A DNA stretch of 42,332 nt, taken from an uncultured Lachnospiraceae bacterium. Lineage in GTDB: Bacteria > Bacillota > Clostridia > Lachnospirales > Lachnospiraceae. The position numbers were made by a program, and so were the translations under genes. Below, piece after piece: positions 6,923 through 12,264 of the stretch. Every line of letters begins with the position of its first letter. Positions within the stretch are counted from its first letter, which is position 1. The notes below the pieces were generated by a model, which searched no databases, was not told the origin of the DNA, and worked only from the letters and a program-made list of their open reading frames with translations. The stretch spans positions 1-42,332 of the forward strand of contig CALWHG010000070.1 of NCBI GenBank assembly GCA_944380315.1, read 5' to 3'.

Positions 6923-7419
6923 AGTCGCTTTCCATGTCTTATCTCGACACCGGTGTGTGCACCACCCGCCAGCAACCACATTTACAAGCTACGCATATCT
7001 GGCCGAGCTTGCGTCGCCAAATGCTCCTTGTGCGCCTGGCACATGAGCTAAAAATATAGCCTTTGTCGCTGTTTTGTCCCAACGTTTTCCGTGGTAATGG
7101 GCCTTCGGCGGTTGCGATCCGCTCACTATTCAATATTCGCACCTTCCCTCAGTGCAAGGACATTGATCTTCCCCGCGACTCTCCTGTTGCTACACAAGTT
7201 GATCTTGGCTATGCCCCGGTAATCGCTTAATCGTTAAATGTTCAAGGAACTGCGAAAATCGGATTCTCGCTCCCACACATGGTGAGTGAGTAGTTGATAA
7301 GCCCCACCTCCTGCTTATCACTTCTGGCCGCACATACCGAAATGGCCATTCCACATACGGTCAAAAACCGGCGACTCCGCAAAACCGGCCGAGCGATCGC
7401 TACTTAATGACATATGCGC
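6923..7419 (-). ncRNA. Candidate large structured non-coding RNA inside the tRNA array
   Basis: About 500 gene-free bases lie between a tRNA body and the chain of stem-closed units. Minus-strand structure includes an 8-bp hairpin TGATAAGC/GCTTATCA (7295-7320) whose loop is AGGAGGTGGG, a GCGAGAA/TTTTCGC hairpin, CTC-A-CCA-[TGTG]-TGG-GAG, and CAAGCT/AGCTTG overlapping ACGCA/TGCGT (a possible pseudoknot). Others are GTGC/GCAC, TGCGA/TCGCA, and perfect palindromes AATGGCCATT and AGCGATCGCT that could form kissing loops. The size, helix density, palindromic loops and tRNA neighbours resemble ornate phage RNAs of the ROOL/GOLLD kind. I cannot confirm a family without a covariance search. Confidence 0.35.
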
Positions 7420-7474
7420 TTACTCCCTGTCACAAACGCCACTATTTCACATCTCTCCACTTTGTTTGGAGTAA
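7420..7474 (-). ncRNA. Stem-closed unit 1 (55 nt)
   Basis: A perfect 7-bp end helix TTACTCC/GGAGTAA encloses 41 nt with a possible inner pairing ACAAA/TTTGT. No anticodon or T-arm is visible. It is one of a run of stem-closed units spaced like tRNAs in this array. Confidence 0.35.
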
Positions 7475-7509
7475 TTTACTACGGAGTTTTTAAAAGTAAT
7501 GTTTAAGGA

Positions 7510-7588
7510 ACGCAGGTCCAATTCCAAAGGAATTCTAAGTCTTGCGACCTACTCCCATTCGGGAACCCAGGTTTGTTCTTTCCTGCGT
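7510..7588 (-). ncRNA. Stem-closed unit 2, cloverleaf-like (79 nt)
   Basis: The end helix is ACGCAGG/CCTGCGT (7 bp). Three hairpins fill the interior in tRNA order: TCCC-GAA-TGGGA, AGGTC-GCAA-GACTT (a GNRA tetraloop where an anticodon loop would be) and AATTCC-TTT-GGAATT. The overall form is a four-way junction of tRNA size, but no arm has tRNA consensus bases. Unit 3 begins 5 nt away. Confidence 0.45.
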
Positions 7589-7593
7589 CCAAT

Positions 7594-7647
7594 CGTGAGC
7601 TCTGGTGAAAATCCAGAAGCCAGCTCTCGATGTCAGGCTTACTCACG
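7594..7647 (-). ncRNA. Stem-closed unit 3 (54 nt)
   Basis: The end helix is CGTGAG/CTCACG (6 bp). Inside are AAGCC/GGCTT and a 5-7-5 arm TCTGG-ATTTTCA-CCAGA at the T-arm position. It lies 2 nt from tRNA-Arg(CCG), typical of tRNA spacing. Confidence 0.4.
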
Positions 7648-7649
7648 CA

Positions 7650-7721
7650 TTTCGCCAAAGAGAGTCGAACTCTTATTCTCAGATCCGGAATCTGAAGTTC
7701 TATCCATTGAACTATGGCGAC
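7650..7721 (-). tRNA. tRNA-Arg(CCG)
   Basis: Acceptor stem GTCGCCA/TGGCGAA (first pair G-A), D-arm GTTC..GAAC, anticodon arm TCAGA-TTCCGGA-TCTGA and T-arm AAGAG-TTCGACT-CTCTT. The anticodon is CCG. Confidence 0.9.
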
Positions 7722-7726
7722 TTAGC

Positions 7727-7769
7727 ATCTCGACGGGGAGTTGGTTTCGGCATCCAACGAAGTCGAGAT
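7727..7769 (-). ncRNA. Stem-closed mini unit with T-arm-like hairpin (43 nt)
   Basis: An 8-bp helix ATCTCGAC/GTCGAGAT encloses a 5-bp GTTGG/CCAAC hairpin whose 9-nt loop (ATGCCGAAA) looks like a T-loop with two extra bases. The unit is acceptor stem plus T-arm only, a minihelix-like RNA. Confidence 0.4.
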
Positions 7770-7811
7770 CTGTTACAGTTCTATTCACGCAACCTTGCTC
7801 CAAAAGTGCTC

Positions 7812-7841
7812 TGCGGAGAACTCTGCAACTAAAACTCCGCA
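7812..7841 (-). ncRNA. 7-bp hairpin in the spacer before tRNA-Ser
   Basis: TGCGGAG pairs with CTCCGCA over a 16-nt loop. It ends 2 nt from tRNA-Ser(GCT). The neighbouring 7770-7811 shows only weak pairing (for example AGTTCT/AGAACT). Confidence 0.3.
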
Positions 7842-7843
7842 AA

Positions 7844-7926
7844 CGGTATTGCCGTGACTCGAACACGGACTGCATTGCTGCAGGAAGGATTAGCAATCCT
7901 CTGCGATACCTTTACGCCACAATACC
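7844..7926 (-). tRNA. tRNA-Ser(GCT)
   Basis: Acceptor stem GGTATTG/CAATACC, anticodon arm GAGGA-TTGCTAA-TCCTT, class II variable arm CTGCA-GCAA-TGCAG and T-arm CCGTG-TTCGAGT-CACGG. The anticodon is GCT and the discriminator G, as expected for Ser. Confidence 0.92.
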
Positions 7927-7932
7927 TAATTC

Positions 7933-8000
7933 GGTTTCCTTGTACATAAGCCTACTTGATCCCTATTCGAGTGCTCTTAGAAGTTTGCTGTGAGGAAACC
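7933..8000 (-). ncRNA. Stem-closed unit with CAGCAAA motif (68 nt)
   Basis: A 7-bp end helix GGTTTCC/GGAAACC encloses 54 nt. Directly after the 5' helix strand comes TCACAGCAAA, shared with three other units. Inner pairs are weak (ACTT/AAGT, CTT/AAG). It ends 6 nt before tRNA-Ser(GCT). Confidence 0.45.
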
Positions 8001-8006
8001 TCTTTT

Positions 8007-8096
8007 CTGTTTTCTGTAATTGTTGGACTCGAACCAACTCGTTTTGAATTCGCAGATCAATTCTTTTACCTAAAAGTTTTTGCTGTAAGAAAACAG
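8007..8096 (-). ncRNA. tRNA-like RNA with 9-bp end helix; Y-RNA-like candidate (90 nt)
   Basis: The end helix is CTGTTTTCT/AGAAAACAG, 9 bp and perfect. Inside, in tRNA order, are a D-like arm CTTTT-AGGT-AAAAG, an anticodon-like arm GAATT-[GATCTGCG]-AATTC with an 8-nt loop, and a canonical T-arm GTTGG-TTCGAGT-CCAAC. There is no tRNA acceptor stem. Unpaired TACAGCAAAAA and AATTAC join the arms to the end helix. Bacterial Y RNAs of the YrlA type combine a tRNA-like module with a Ro-binding helix made from the two RNA ends, and this layout fits. The Ro60-like gene at 8651-10108 is about 550 bases upstream on the same strand. A defective tRNA-Gln(CTG) is the other reading. Confidence 0.5.
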
Positions 8097-8099
8097 GTT

Positions 8100-8141
8100 T
8101 TGTTTGCCAGTTTACATTCCGCGGAATTATTCGGCAAACAA
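8100..8141 (-). ncRNA. Stem-closed mini unit with palindromic loop (42 nt)
   Basis: A 9-bp helix TTGTTTGCC/GGCAAACAA encloses 24 nt that contain the perfect palindrome ATTCCGCGGAAT. The unit is 1 nt from tRNA-Glu and 3 nt from the next unit. The palindrome could fold on itself or dimerise two RNAs. Confidence 0.45.
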
Positions 8142-8142
8142 C

Positions 8143-8217
8143 TGATCCCCGGCGGACTCGAACCGCATCATTTTCGCCGTGAAAGGGCGATGTCCTGACC
8201 AATTAGACGAGGGGACC
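8143..8217 (-). tRNA. tRNA-Glu(TTC)
   Basis: Acceptor stem GGTCCCC/GGGGATC, D-arm GTCTAATTGGTCAGGAC, anticodon arm TCGCC-CTTTCAC-GGCGA and a T-arm with loop TTCGAGT and one terminal mismatch. The anticodon is TTC. Confidence 0.9.
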
Positions 8218-8356
8218 GCACCGGCATCCGCCGGTATCCGCATTATTTATCGAGCTGCTTACGCTCTACCAGGCATTCGATTTCAGTACATCATGTAGAA
8301 ACATAAGAAGGAGTTCCAATGGAATATATGTAATGGCACATGCCTGGAGTGCCGAT
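8218..8356 (-). other. Spacer between tRNA-Glu and the next tRNA body
   Basis: There is no gene here. It holds a CCGGC-GGAT-GCCGG hairpin just before tRNA-Glu and a GAGC-GTAAGCA-GCTC hairpin followed by TCGATAAATAA. A similar GCGTAAGCA..TTGATAATTAAATA stretch precedes tRNA-Gln at about 10641-10663, so it may be a shared leader or promoter element. A plus-strand AAGGAG-ATG peptide of four codons is probably chance. Confidence 0.3.
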
Positions 8357-8440
8357 AAGAGACGCCGGGACTCGAACCCGGATCTTGCTCTCCCTGTTTT
8401 ACGTAGCGCTACGCTGCTCTTCCCATTGAGCTACGTCTCT
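8357..8440 (-). tRNA. tRNA body with tetraloop in place of the anticodon loop
   Basis: The acceptor stem AGAGACG/CGTCTCT, D-arm (GCTC..GAGC) and T-arm CCGGG-TTCGAGT-CCCGG are all perfect. The 34 nt between D- and T-stems should hold a class II anticodon arm. They instead fold as GCGTA-[GCGC]-TACGT, five pairs over a 4-nt loop, followed by 19 unpaired nt. No T33-plus-anticodon can be placed. It is either a degenerate Leu/Ser-type tRNA or a tRNA-shaped RNA that cannot decode. Confidence 0.6.
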
Positions 8441-8446
8441 TTATTT

Positions 8447-8635
8447 TTAATCATCAGCGACCGCTATCAAAAATGCCAACAGCATAATGATTCCACCCCA
8501 GATGAAGGTCGCCGTATTGATATCCATGTCGTAAGCTATCAGCTTTGCTATGAGAAACGAAACTGCCACAACTATCAACCAACTCATGAACAAAGTCGAA
8601 AGCAGTAACACGGTCTTAAGAATCTTTACCCACAT
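8447..8635 (-). CDS. Small two-helix membrane protein
   Basis: This 62-residue protein is almost entirely hydrophobic, with two predicted membrane helices (about residues 7-30 and 40-60) joined by a short polar turn and ending VADD. The ATG follows a GGAGAGTAGG stretch. It is 15 bases downstream of the Ro60-like gene and just before the tRNA array continues, so it is probably co-transcribed with both. Size and topology would suit a holin-like or membrane-modulating peptide, but no specific family is recognised. Confidence 0.6.
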   Translation of the reverse strand: MWVKILKTVLLLSTLFMSWLIVVAVSFLIAKLIAYDMDINTATFIWGGIIMLLAFLIAVADD

Positions 8636-8650
8636 CCTACTCTCCGTTTC

Positions 8651-10108
8651 TCAGACTACTATGATGCTTTGATATCTGTCGCTATTTAAGACATCATACA
8701 TAAGCTCCACCGGCGTCTTTCCGATACTACCAACCAGATTCTTAAACGTAGAAGCTGACTGGCCCGAAACAAGTTGGACGCCTTTATGATGAGCATCCGC
8801 CAGGAATGTATCGTGCCTGCTATCAACATTCCAAAAGACGATGTTTGGTATCTTATATCCGGCAGCATCAAACTCTTTCTTCACATAATCGTAAAAATTG
8901 TCTCCATGCAGCTGATAAGTACAACTATTTATTTCCATATCCGAGATAATAATCAACGCCTCAGGCATCTCATCCTGTGAACAATGATTTTCTTTCGCAA
9001 CAGAAAGAATCTTAAGCATCGCCGCTTCTAAGTTTGTACTGCCGTGCCACGAAGCCCTGCTGATAAAACTGATTTTGTGCCGTATATCTGCTCCTTTGAT
9101 TTCAACAAACTGCGGATCAGTAGTAAAGGTCATAAATAAGTTATGATATGGGCCATGATTTCTTTCGGCAAAATATAAAGCCAATCCAACGGAAGTCGCC
9201 ATCGGCCTTCCTGTCATCGAACCAGATACATCCGCCATAACCACTGCATTTGTTCCGGGCGTAACATAGTTCGGTAGACTGTTCCATTGCGCCGCCAAAA
9301 CATCACTGTCTACTTCTTGATACAGAATTTTCTCGACTATGTCATACGGATACAGCGTCGAAGCATTGATCTTTGCTGCTCCTGAAGTCACATCCTTGAG
9401 ATAACCCTCGAACCGTTCATTGTCATGTTTTTTGAAAGCGTTCCTGTAATTCATCATTGCACGAGATGGAACCGAGGGATATTCAATATTCGCCCAATCC
9501 CTTGCGCACATCTTAACTTCAACTACATCAAGATATTTACGAAGTGAGCTGCAAATTCTGTTATAATCTCTTACTGAATACCCAAGGTTGTTCGCCGTAT
9601 AGGCTCCCATCCTCGACGTATTCTTACTGGTTGCGTCCGCTTTCTTGAGCCACTTTGCCAAGAGGGAACAGGGGTGATTTTTCCCCATTGCCGTACGATC
9701 CGCTTCAAGTTGCCTCCGTACAATCTCCCACATATCCTCTTCGAGCGGCGTATCAATCAACGAATACATATCGTCCCATCTTCCGTAAAAGGGAATTAAG
9801 GAAAGATTTCTTCTGACTTCGTCGGCATGTTTCTTTGCGGCATAGTTAATGAGAATACGGAATGTTCTTCTTTCACCGAGACCGCCGCGGACGTCTCTTG
9901 CATAATAAAGACATCTCATAGCCCCAAGCGGATCCTCTTGATATGCAAGTTCAAATTTCTTTATTATCTCATCCTCGGAGCGAGACCTCATCGCTCCAAT
10001 CGTCGCAAACATATCAAGCAATGCACTGTCAGTTGTATTCTTTACGACCGCACCATTTTCGGTCTTTGTCCATTTTGTTTCTTCTTTCATTGCTGTTGCA
10101 AACTGCAT
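8651..10108 (-). CDS. Ro60/TROVE-like RNA-binding protein with C-terminal vWA domain (DUF2828 type)
   Basis: This is a 485-residue protein. Residues 30-280 form a helical-repeat region with the phrases 'EDPLGAMRCLYYARDVRGG' and 'IPFYGRWDDM', which I recognise from DUF2828/TROVE-like proteins. Residues 285-480 form a von Willebrand A domain with an intact MIDAS start D293-V-S295-G-S297. Ro60 proteins have this architecture: a HEAT-repeat ring that binds misfolded RNAs and Y RNAs, plus a vWA domain. A DUF2828-only label is the cautious alternative. The gene sits inside the tRNA array between tRNA-Lys and the tRNA/unit chain, all on one strand, so its RNA partners may be encoded next to it. The start follows a GGAGGGG site that lies in the loop of an AAGAA/TTCTT hairpin (10109-10125). 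Confidence 0.82.
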   Translation of the reverse strand: MQFATAMKEETKWTKTENGAVVKNTTDSALLDMFATIGAMRSRSEDEIIKKFELAYQEDPLGAMRCLYYARDVRGGLGERRTFRILINYAAKKHADEVRRNLSLIPFYGRWDDMYSLIDTPLEEDMWEIVRRQLEADRTAMGKNHPCSLLAKWLKKADATSKNTSRMGAYTANNLGYSVRDYNRICSSLRKYLDVVEVKMCARDWANIEYPSVPSRAMMNYRNAFKKHDNERFEGYLKDVTSGAAKINASTLYPYDIVEKILYQEVDSDVLAAQWNSLPNYVTPGTNAVVMADVSGSMTGRPMATSVGLALYFAERNHGPYHNLFMTFTTDPQFVEIKGADIRHKISFISRASWHGSTNLEAAMLKILSVAKENHCSQDEMPEALIIISDMEINSCTYQLHGDNFYDYVKKEFDAAGYKIPNIVFWNVDSRHDTFLADAHHKGVQLVSGQSASTFKNLVGSIGKTPVELMYDVLNSDRYQSIIVV

Positions 10109-10125
10109 AAGAACCCCTCCTTCTT
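10109..10125 (-). promoter_or_regulatory. RBS-in-loop hairpin at the start of the Ro60-like gene
   Basis: AAGAA pairs with TTCTT and presents the GGAGGGG ribosome binding site as a 7-nt loop. The helix abuts the ATG. A 5-bp A/T-rich stem is weak, but it could modulate initiation or bind a protein such as the Ro60-like product itself. Confidence 0.4.
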
Positions 10126-10146
10126 AATCTTTCATCTGTTAATCAG

Positions 10147-10219
10147 TGATCCCAGCGGGAATCGAACCCGCGACAGCTTGATTAAAAGTCAAGTGCTCTA
10201 CCGACTGAGCTACGGAATC
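10147..10219 (-). tRNA. tRNA-Lys(TTT)
   Basis: Acceptor stem GATTCCG/TGGGATC, D-arm AGCTC..GAGC, anticodon arm CTTGA-CTTTTAA-TCAAG and T-arm GCGGG-TTCGATT-CCCGC. The anticodon is TTT. tRNA-Lys is the classic target of PrrC-type anticodon nucleases. Confidence 0.94.
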
Positions 10220-10224
10220 GCAAC

Positions 10225-10282
10225 GGTCTGCATTGAATTTAGTCTTACCAATACTCTCCAACTTTTTTGCTGTGAGCAGACC
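10225..10282 (-). ncRNA. Stem-closed unit with CAGCAAA motif (58 nt)
   Basis: The end helix GGTCTGC/GCAGACC (7 bp) is followed on its 5' side by TCACAGCAAA, then AAAGTTGG and a D-loop-like GGTAAGAC. No anticodon arm or T-arm is visible. It ends 5 nt before tRNA-Lys. Confidence 0.45.
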
Positions 10283-10285
10283 TTA

Positions 10286-10357
10286 ACTTCGTGCAATAAA
10301 CTGGAATGAGATAATAATGATAAACTTAACTTGAAAGAAAGGCGCGATGCACGAAGT
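10286..10357 (-). ncRNA. Stem-closed unit with 10-bp end helix (72 nt)
   Basis: ACTTCGTGCA pairs perfectly with TGCACGAAGT and encloses 52 AT-rich nt without clear arms. It is 3 nt from the units on both sides, the same spacing as adjacent tRNAs. Confidence 0.45.
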
Positions 10358-10360
10358 AAT

Positions 10361-10409
10361 GACTTTGCGCGGGCATGAACCGCGACTCTCTTTTCAAGAG
10401 CTCAAAGTC
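10361..10409 (-). ncRNA. 49-nt mini tRNA-like RNA
   Basis: The end helix GACTTTG/CAAAGTC is acceptor-like. One small hairpin CTC-TTGAAAA-GAG and a T-arm CGCGG-TTCATGC-CCGCG follow. A whole arm of the cloverleaf is missing: either the D-arm, with GAA as a Phe anticodon, or the anticodon arm. The same bases can be read as a 28-codon peptide with AGAAGGA before its ATG (10326-10412), so a coding role is not excluded. Confidence 0.5.
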
Positions 10410-10436
10410 CATATTCCTTCTTATGTATCCTAATAC

Positions 10437-10509
10437 GCTATGCCTTCGGGAAACGTCTGGGTATAGGAAGAACAATGTTATGCGTAATATTTTTTGCTGC
10501 AAGCATAGC
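10437..10509 (-). ncRNA. Stem-closed unit with CAGCAAA motif (73 nt)
   Basis: The end helix GCTATGC/GCATAGC (7 bp) is followed by TTGCAGCAAA on the 5' side. The interior has no T-arm consensus. The overall length equals a class I tRNA. The next 54 nt up to tRNA-Gln hold only a TGGC/GCCA hairpin. Confidence 0.45.
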
Positions 10510-10563
10510 TATGAGATAAAGAAGAAGGAATTTAACATGGCAGCTTTCAAATAACGCCACCAA

Positions 10564-10634
10564 CAGCGGAGAGAGGAATCGAACCTCTACGCCGAGAATC
10601 AAAGTCTCGTGTACTACCATTGCACTACTCCGCT
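10564..10634 (-). tRNA. tRNA-Gln(TTG)
   Basis: Acceptor stem AGCGGAG/CTCCGCT, anticodon arm CGAGA-CTTTGAT-TCTCG and T-arm AGAGG-TTCGATT-CCTCT. The anticodon is TTG and the discriminator G. This is the first (most upstream) tRNA of the array. Confidence 0.93.
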
Positions 10635-10673
10635 ACTTGCTCCTATTTAATTATCAAGGTGCTTACGCCCTGA

Positions 10674-11237
10674 TTACTCAGATGCTTTATTAGTAAGCCA
10701 TTCCGAATGAGGCAAGGTCTCTATCCAGTCACAGAAAGCCTGCCACTCCGGAAGCCGATGATTCCTTCGCTGCTGATATATCGTCTTTAACTGTAAATAG
10801 TTAGTGGATATATCCGCGGTTAATTTAAAACCGGCCGGATTACTATACAAAAGACGTAGATAATCTTCCGGATCGCCCGTTTCGTTGTATTTATCGACGA
10901 GCTCCTTCATGATACCTATTATCCTTTTATCAACGTACTCAACATAAGACTCATCCAGGTCAAACCTTGAGATCCTATGCATAGTCGACTGCGAACTTAC
11001 TATCTGGAAGAAGTGATATCTCTCAGCCTCTACCCAAACCTTATTACTAAAAGTAAGATCCAGTCTCACGGTAATCCCCGAAAGGAAGTTATTATGGGCC
11101 GTCCCCGGCGGAGATGAAGCCAGTTTGTTGACAGTGGGAGTTACCTCTGTCGAACACCCCGCAACATCTACCGCCATCGGGTACTTTGAAGCCCTTATAC
11201 TTCTTTCGAGGTCATGTATCTCCACCTCGGAGACCAC
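10674..11237 (-). CDS. Conserved phage hypothetical protein, possibly ThyX-related
   Basis: This 187-residue protein has a central segment RYHFFQIVSSQSTMHR near residues 73-88, seen in a family of phage hypotheticals. It loosely recalls the R-H..S motif of flavin-dependent thymidylate synthase; that link is weak. I chose the GTG start (VSEVEIHDLE) because it directly follows the stop of the HPr-like gene and has GAGGA before it. A TTG start 19 codons upstream would overlap that gene by about 50 bases. The gene ends 39 bases before tRNA-Gln, so the RNA array may be read through from this operon. Confidence 0.78.
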   Translation of the reverse strand: MVSEVEIHDLERSIRASKYPMAVDVAGCSTEVTPTVNKLASSPPGTAHNNFLSGITVRLDLTFSNKVWVEAERYHFFQIVSSQSTMHRISRFDLDESYVEYVDKRIIGIMKELVDKYNETGDPEDYLRLLYSNPAGFKLTADISTNYLQLKTIYQQRRNHRLPEWQAFCDWIETLPHSEWLTNKASE

Positions 11238-11241
11238 GTCC

Positions 11242-11493
11242 TCAATCCTCAACTCTTGCCTCCATGTCCCAGAAGTCTTTTTCAAACATATCAATCAACT
11301 CACCATCAGTCGCGCGAAGCTCTATGGAAACCGTATGTCCTATCAATGAGAAGATGCCGAGGGTACTAAACCCGTCTATGACATATCGCCCATATCCAAC
11401 ATCTATCTCTAAGCCTGTATCTGCATATTTTCCGCAGAGCCTTGCGAGATTGCTGGCATCATCAAGTGACTGTATTCTATATGTTAACCTCAC
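11242..11493 (-). CDS. HPr-like domain protein without the active-site histidine
   Basis: This 83-residue protein resembles short HPr-like proteins of Clostridia. The middle reads YVIDGFSTLGIFSL, matching the Ser46 helix region of HPr (usually K-S-I-M-G-x-x-S-L). The N-terminal part lacks the phosphorylated His15 position, so it is unlikely to be a sugar phosphocarrier and is more likely a regulatory or structural derivative. The GTG start lies 5 bases after GGGAGG and overlaps the hydrolase stop by 4 bases (GTGA), so translation is coupled. Confidence 0.78.
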   Translation of the reverse strand: MRLTYRIQSLDDASNLARLCGKYADTGLEIDVGYGRYVIDGFSTLGIFSLIGHTVSIELRATDGELIDMFEKDFWDMEARVED

Positions 11494-12140
11494 ATATACC
11501 TCCCGAACCAATGATGGCCGATTTTGATATAGTCCTTGGCATAACTCTGTTTGCCTGTGGAAAAATATACATAATCATCCGCCGGAAGCACTGTGCGACC
11601 ATTAGCCATAACATAGTTAATCGCATCATACTGCTCTTGGATCGGAGTGTTATATGGATGGCTTAAATATTTCCATGTGGCGAATTCTCCTTCGTCGGAT
11701 AGGACTCCGTAAATCGTATTGGGGAAATGACCGCTTAAAACACGGTTCATAATCACCTCTACTACGGCCACCTGTCCCTCAAAAGGTTCCGTTTGAGCTT
11801 CCAGAGCAAGAATCCTTGCCATAAGATCATACTCTTCTCCGCTCATCCGAGCGAAAGCACTGGCATAATCTCCGCCAGAACTTATCGCATTCTCTTCGCC
11901 AATATAAGCCGAGGCTACATAATATATGTTATTGTCAATCGTTATGGTGGACCAATCACCGGACTCCTCGATTACTTTGACCGCTGTTCCATAGGGCAGT
12001 GCTGTTACTTTCTCTCCCTCTGGCGCCGTCCTTACGTTAAGTCCTGAGACCGCCGTCACATAACCCGTACCTGCAAAAGCGGTAATTGTTAGACTCATTG
12101 TCGTAAATATTGCCGCGACTATAAGTTTTCCTTTTACCAA
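11490..12140 (-). CDS. Secreted cell-wall hydrolase, SH3b + SleB/Hydrolase_2
   Basis: This 216-residue protein begins with a signal peptide (VKGKLIVAAIFTTMSLTITAFAG, cut around AFA-G). A bacterial SH3 domain (residues 28-80, GLNVRTAPEGEKV..LPYGTAVKV) follows. The C-terminus is a SleB-type hydrolase domain (residues 95-216) with LALEAQTEPFEGQVAVVEVIMNRV and ending HHWFGRY, a family that cleaves peptidoglycan. A TTG start follows GGAGG at 6 bases. It is the first gene behind a near-perfect promoter (12236-12264). A signal peptide on a phage wall hydrolase suggests export without a holin, or a role in the infected or lysogenic cell. Confidence 0.92.
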   Translation of the reverse strand: MVKGKLIVAAIFTTMSLTITAFAGTGYVTAVSGLNVRTAPEGEKVTALPYGTAVKVIEESGDWSTITIDNNIYYVASAYIGEENAISSGGDYASAFARMSGEEYDLMARILALEAQTEPFEGQVAVVEVIMNRVLSGHFPNTIYGVLSDEGEFATWKYLSHPYNTPIQEQYDAINYVMANGRTVLPADDYVYFSTGKQSYAKDYIKIGHHWFGRYM

Positions 12141-12235
12141 TATATCCTCCTTTCAAGGTGCCATTGAAGGCTTCCCGTTCCAACTGGCTTGAACTTTCTT
12201 TGTCGTGAACTGGTTTCGCCGTCAACTGTAATCAC

Positions 12236-12264
12236 ACTATAACAGTAATCGGCGAGATTGTCAA
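12236..12264 (-). promoter_or_regulatory. Strong sigma-70/A-type promoter for the hydrolase operon
   Basis: On the minus strand TTGACA (12264-12259) is followed by a 17-bp spacer and TATAGT (12241-12236). This is almost the consensus and points at the SleB hydrolase, the HPr-like gene, 10674-11237 and possibly the RNA array beyond. Confidence 0.82.

Noticed and set aside
5787-7797. Shared 11-mer AAGGTTGCGTG in two RNA intervals
   Set aside because: A single 11-base match in about 3 kb of structured RNA is too little to claim a repeat family.
8357-8440. tRNA-Sec
   Set aside because: The length is suggestive, but there is no TCA anticodon, and the acceptor stem is the usual 7 bp.
6023-8608. 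Open reading frames on both strands within the RNA array
   Set aside because: They overlap tRNA genes with exact cloverleaf folds and lack ribosome binding sites.
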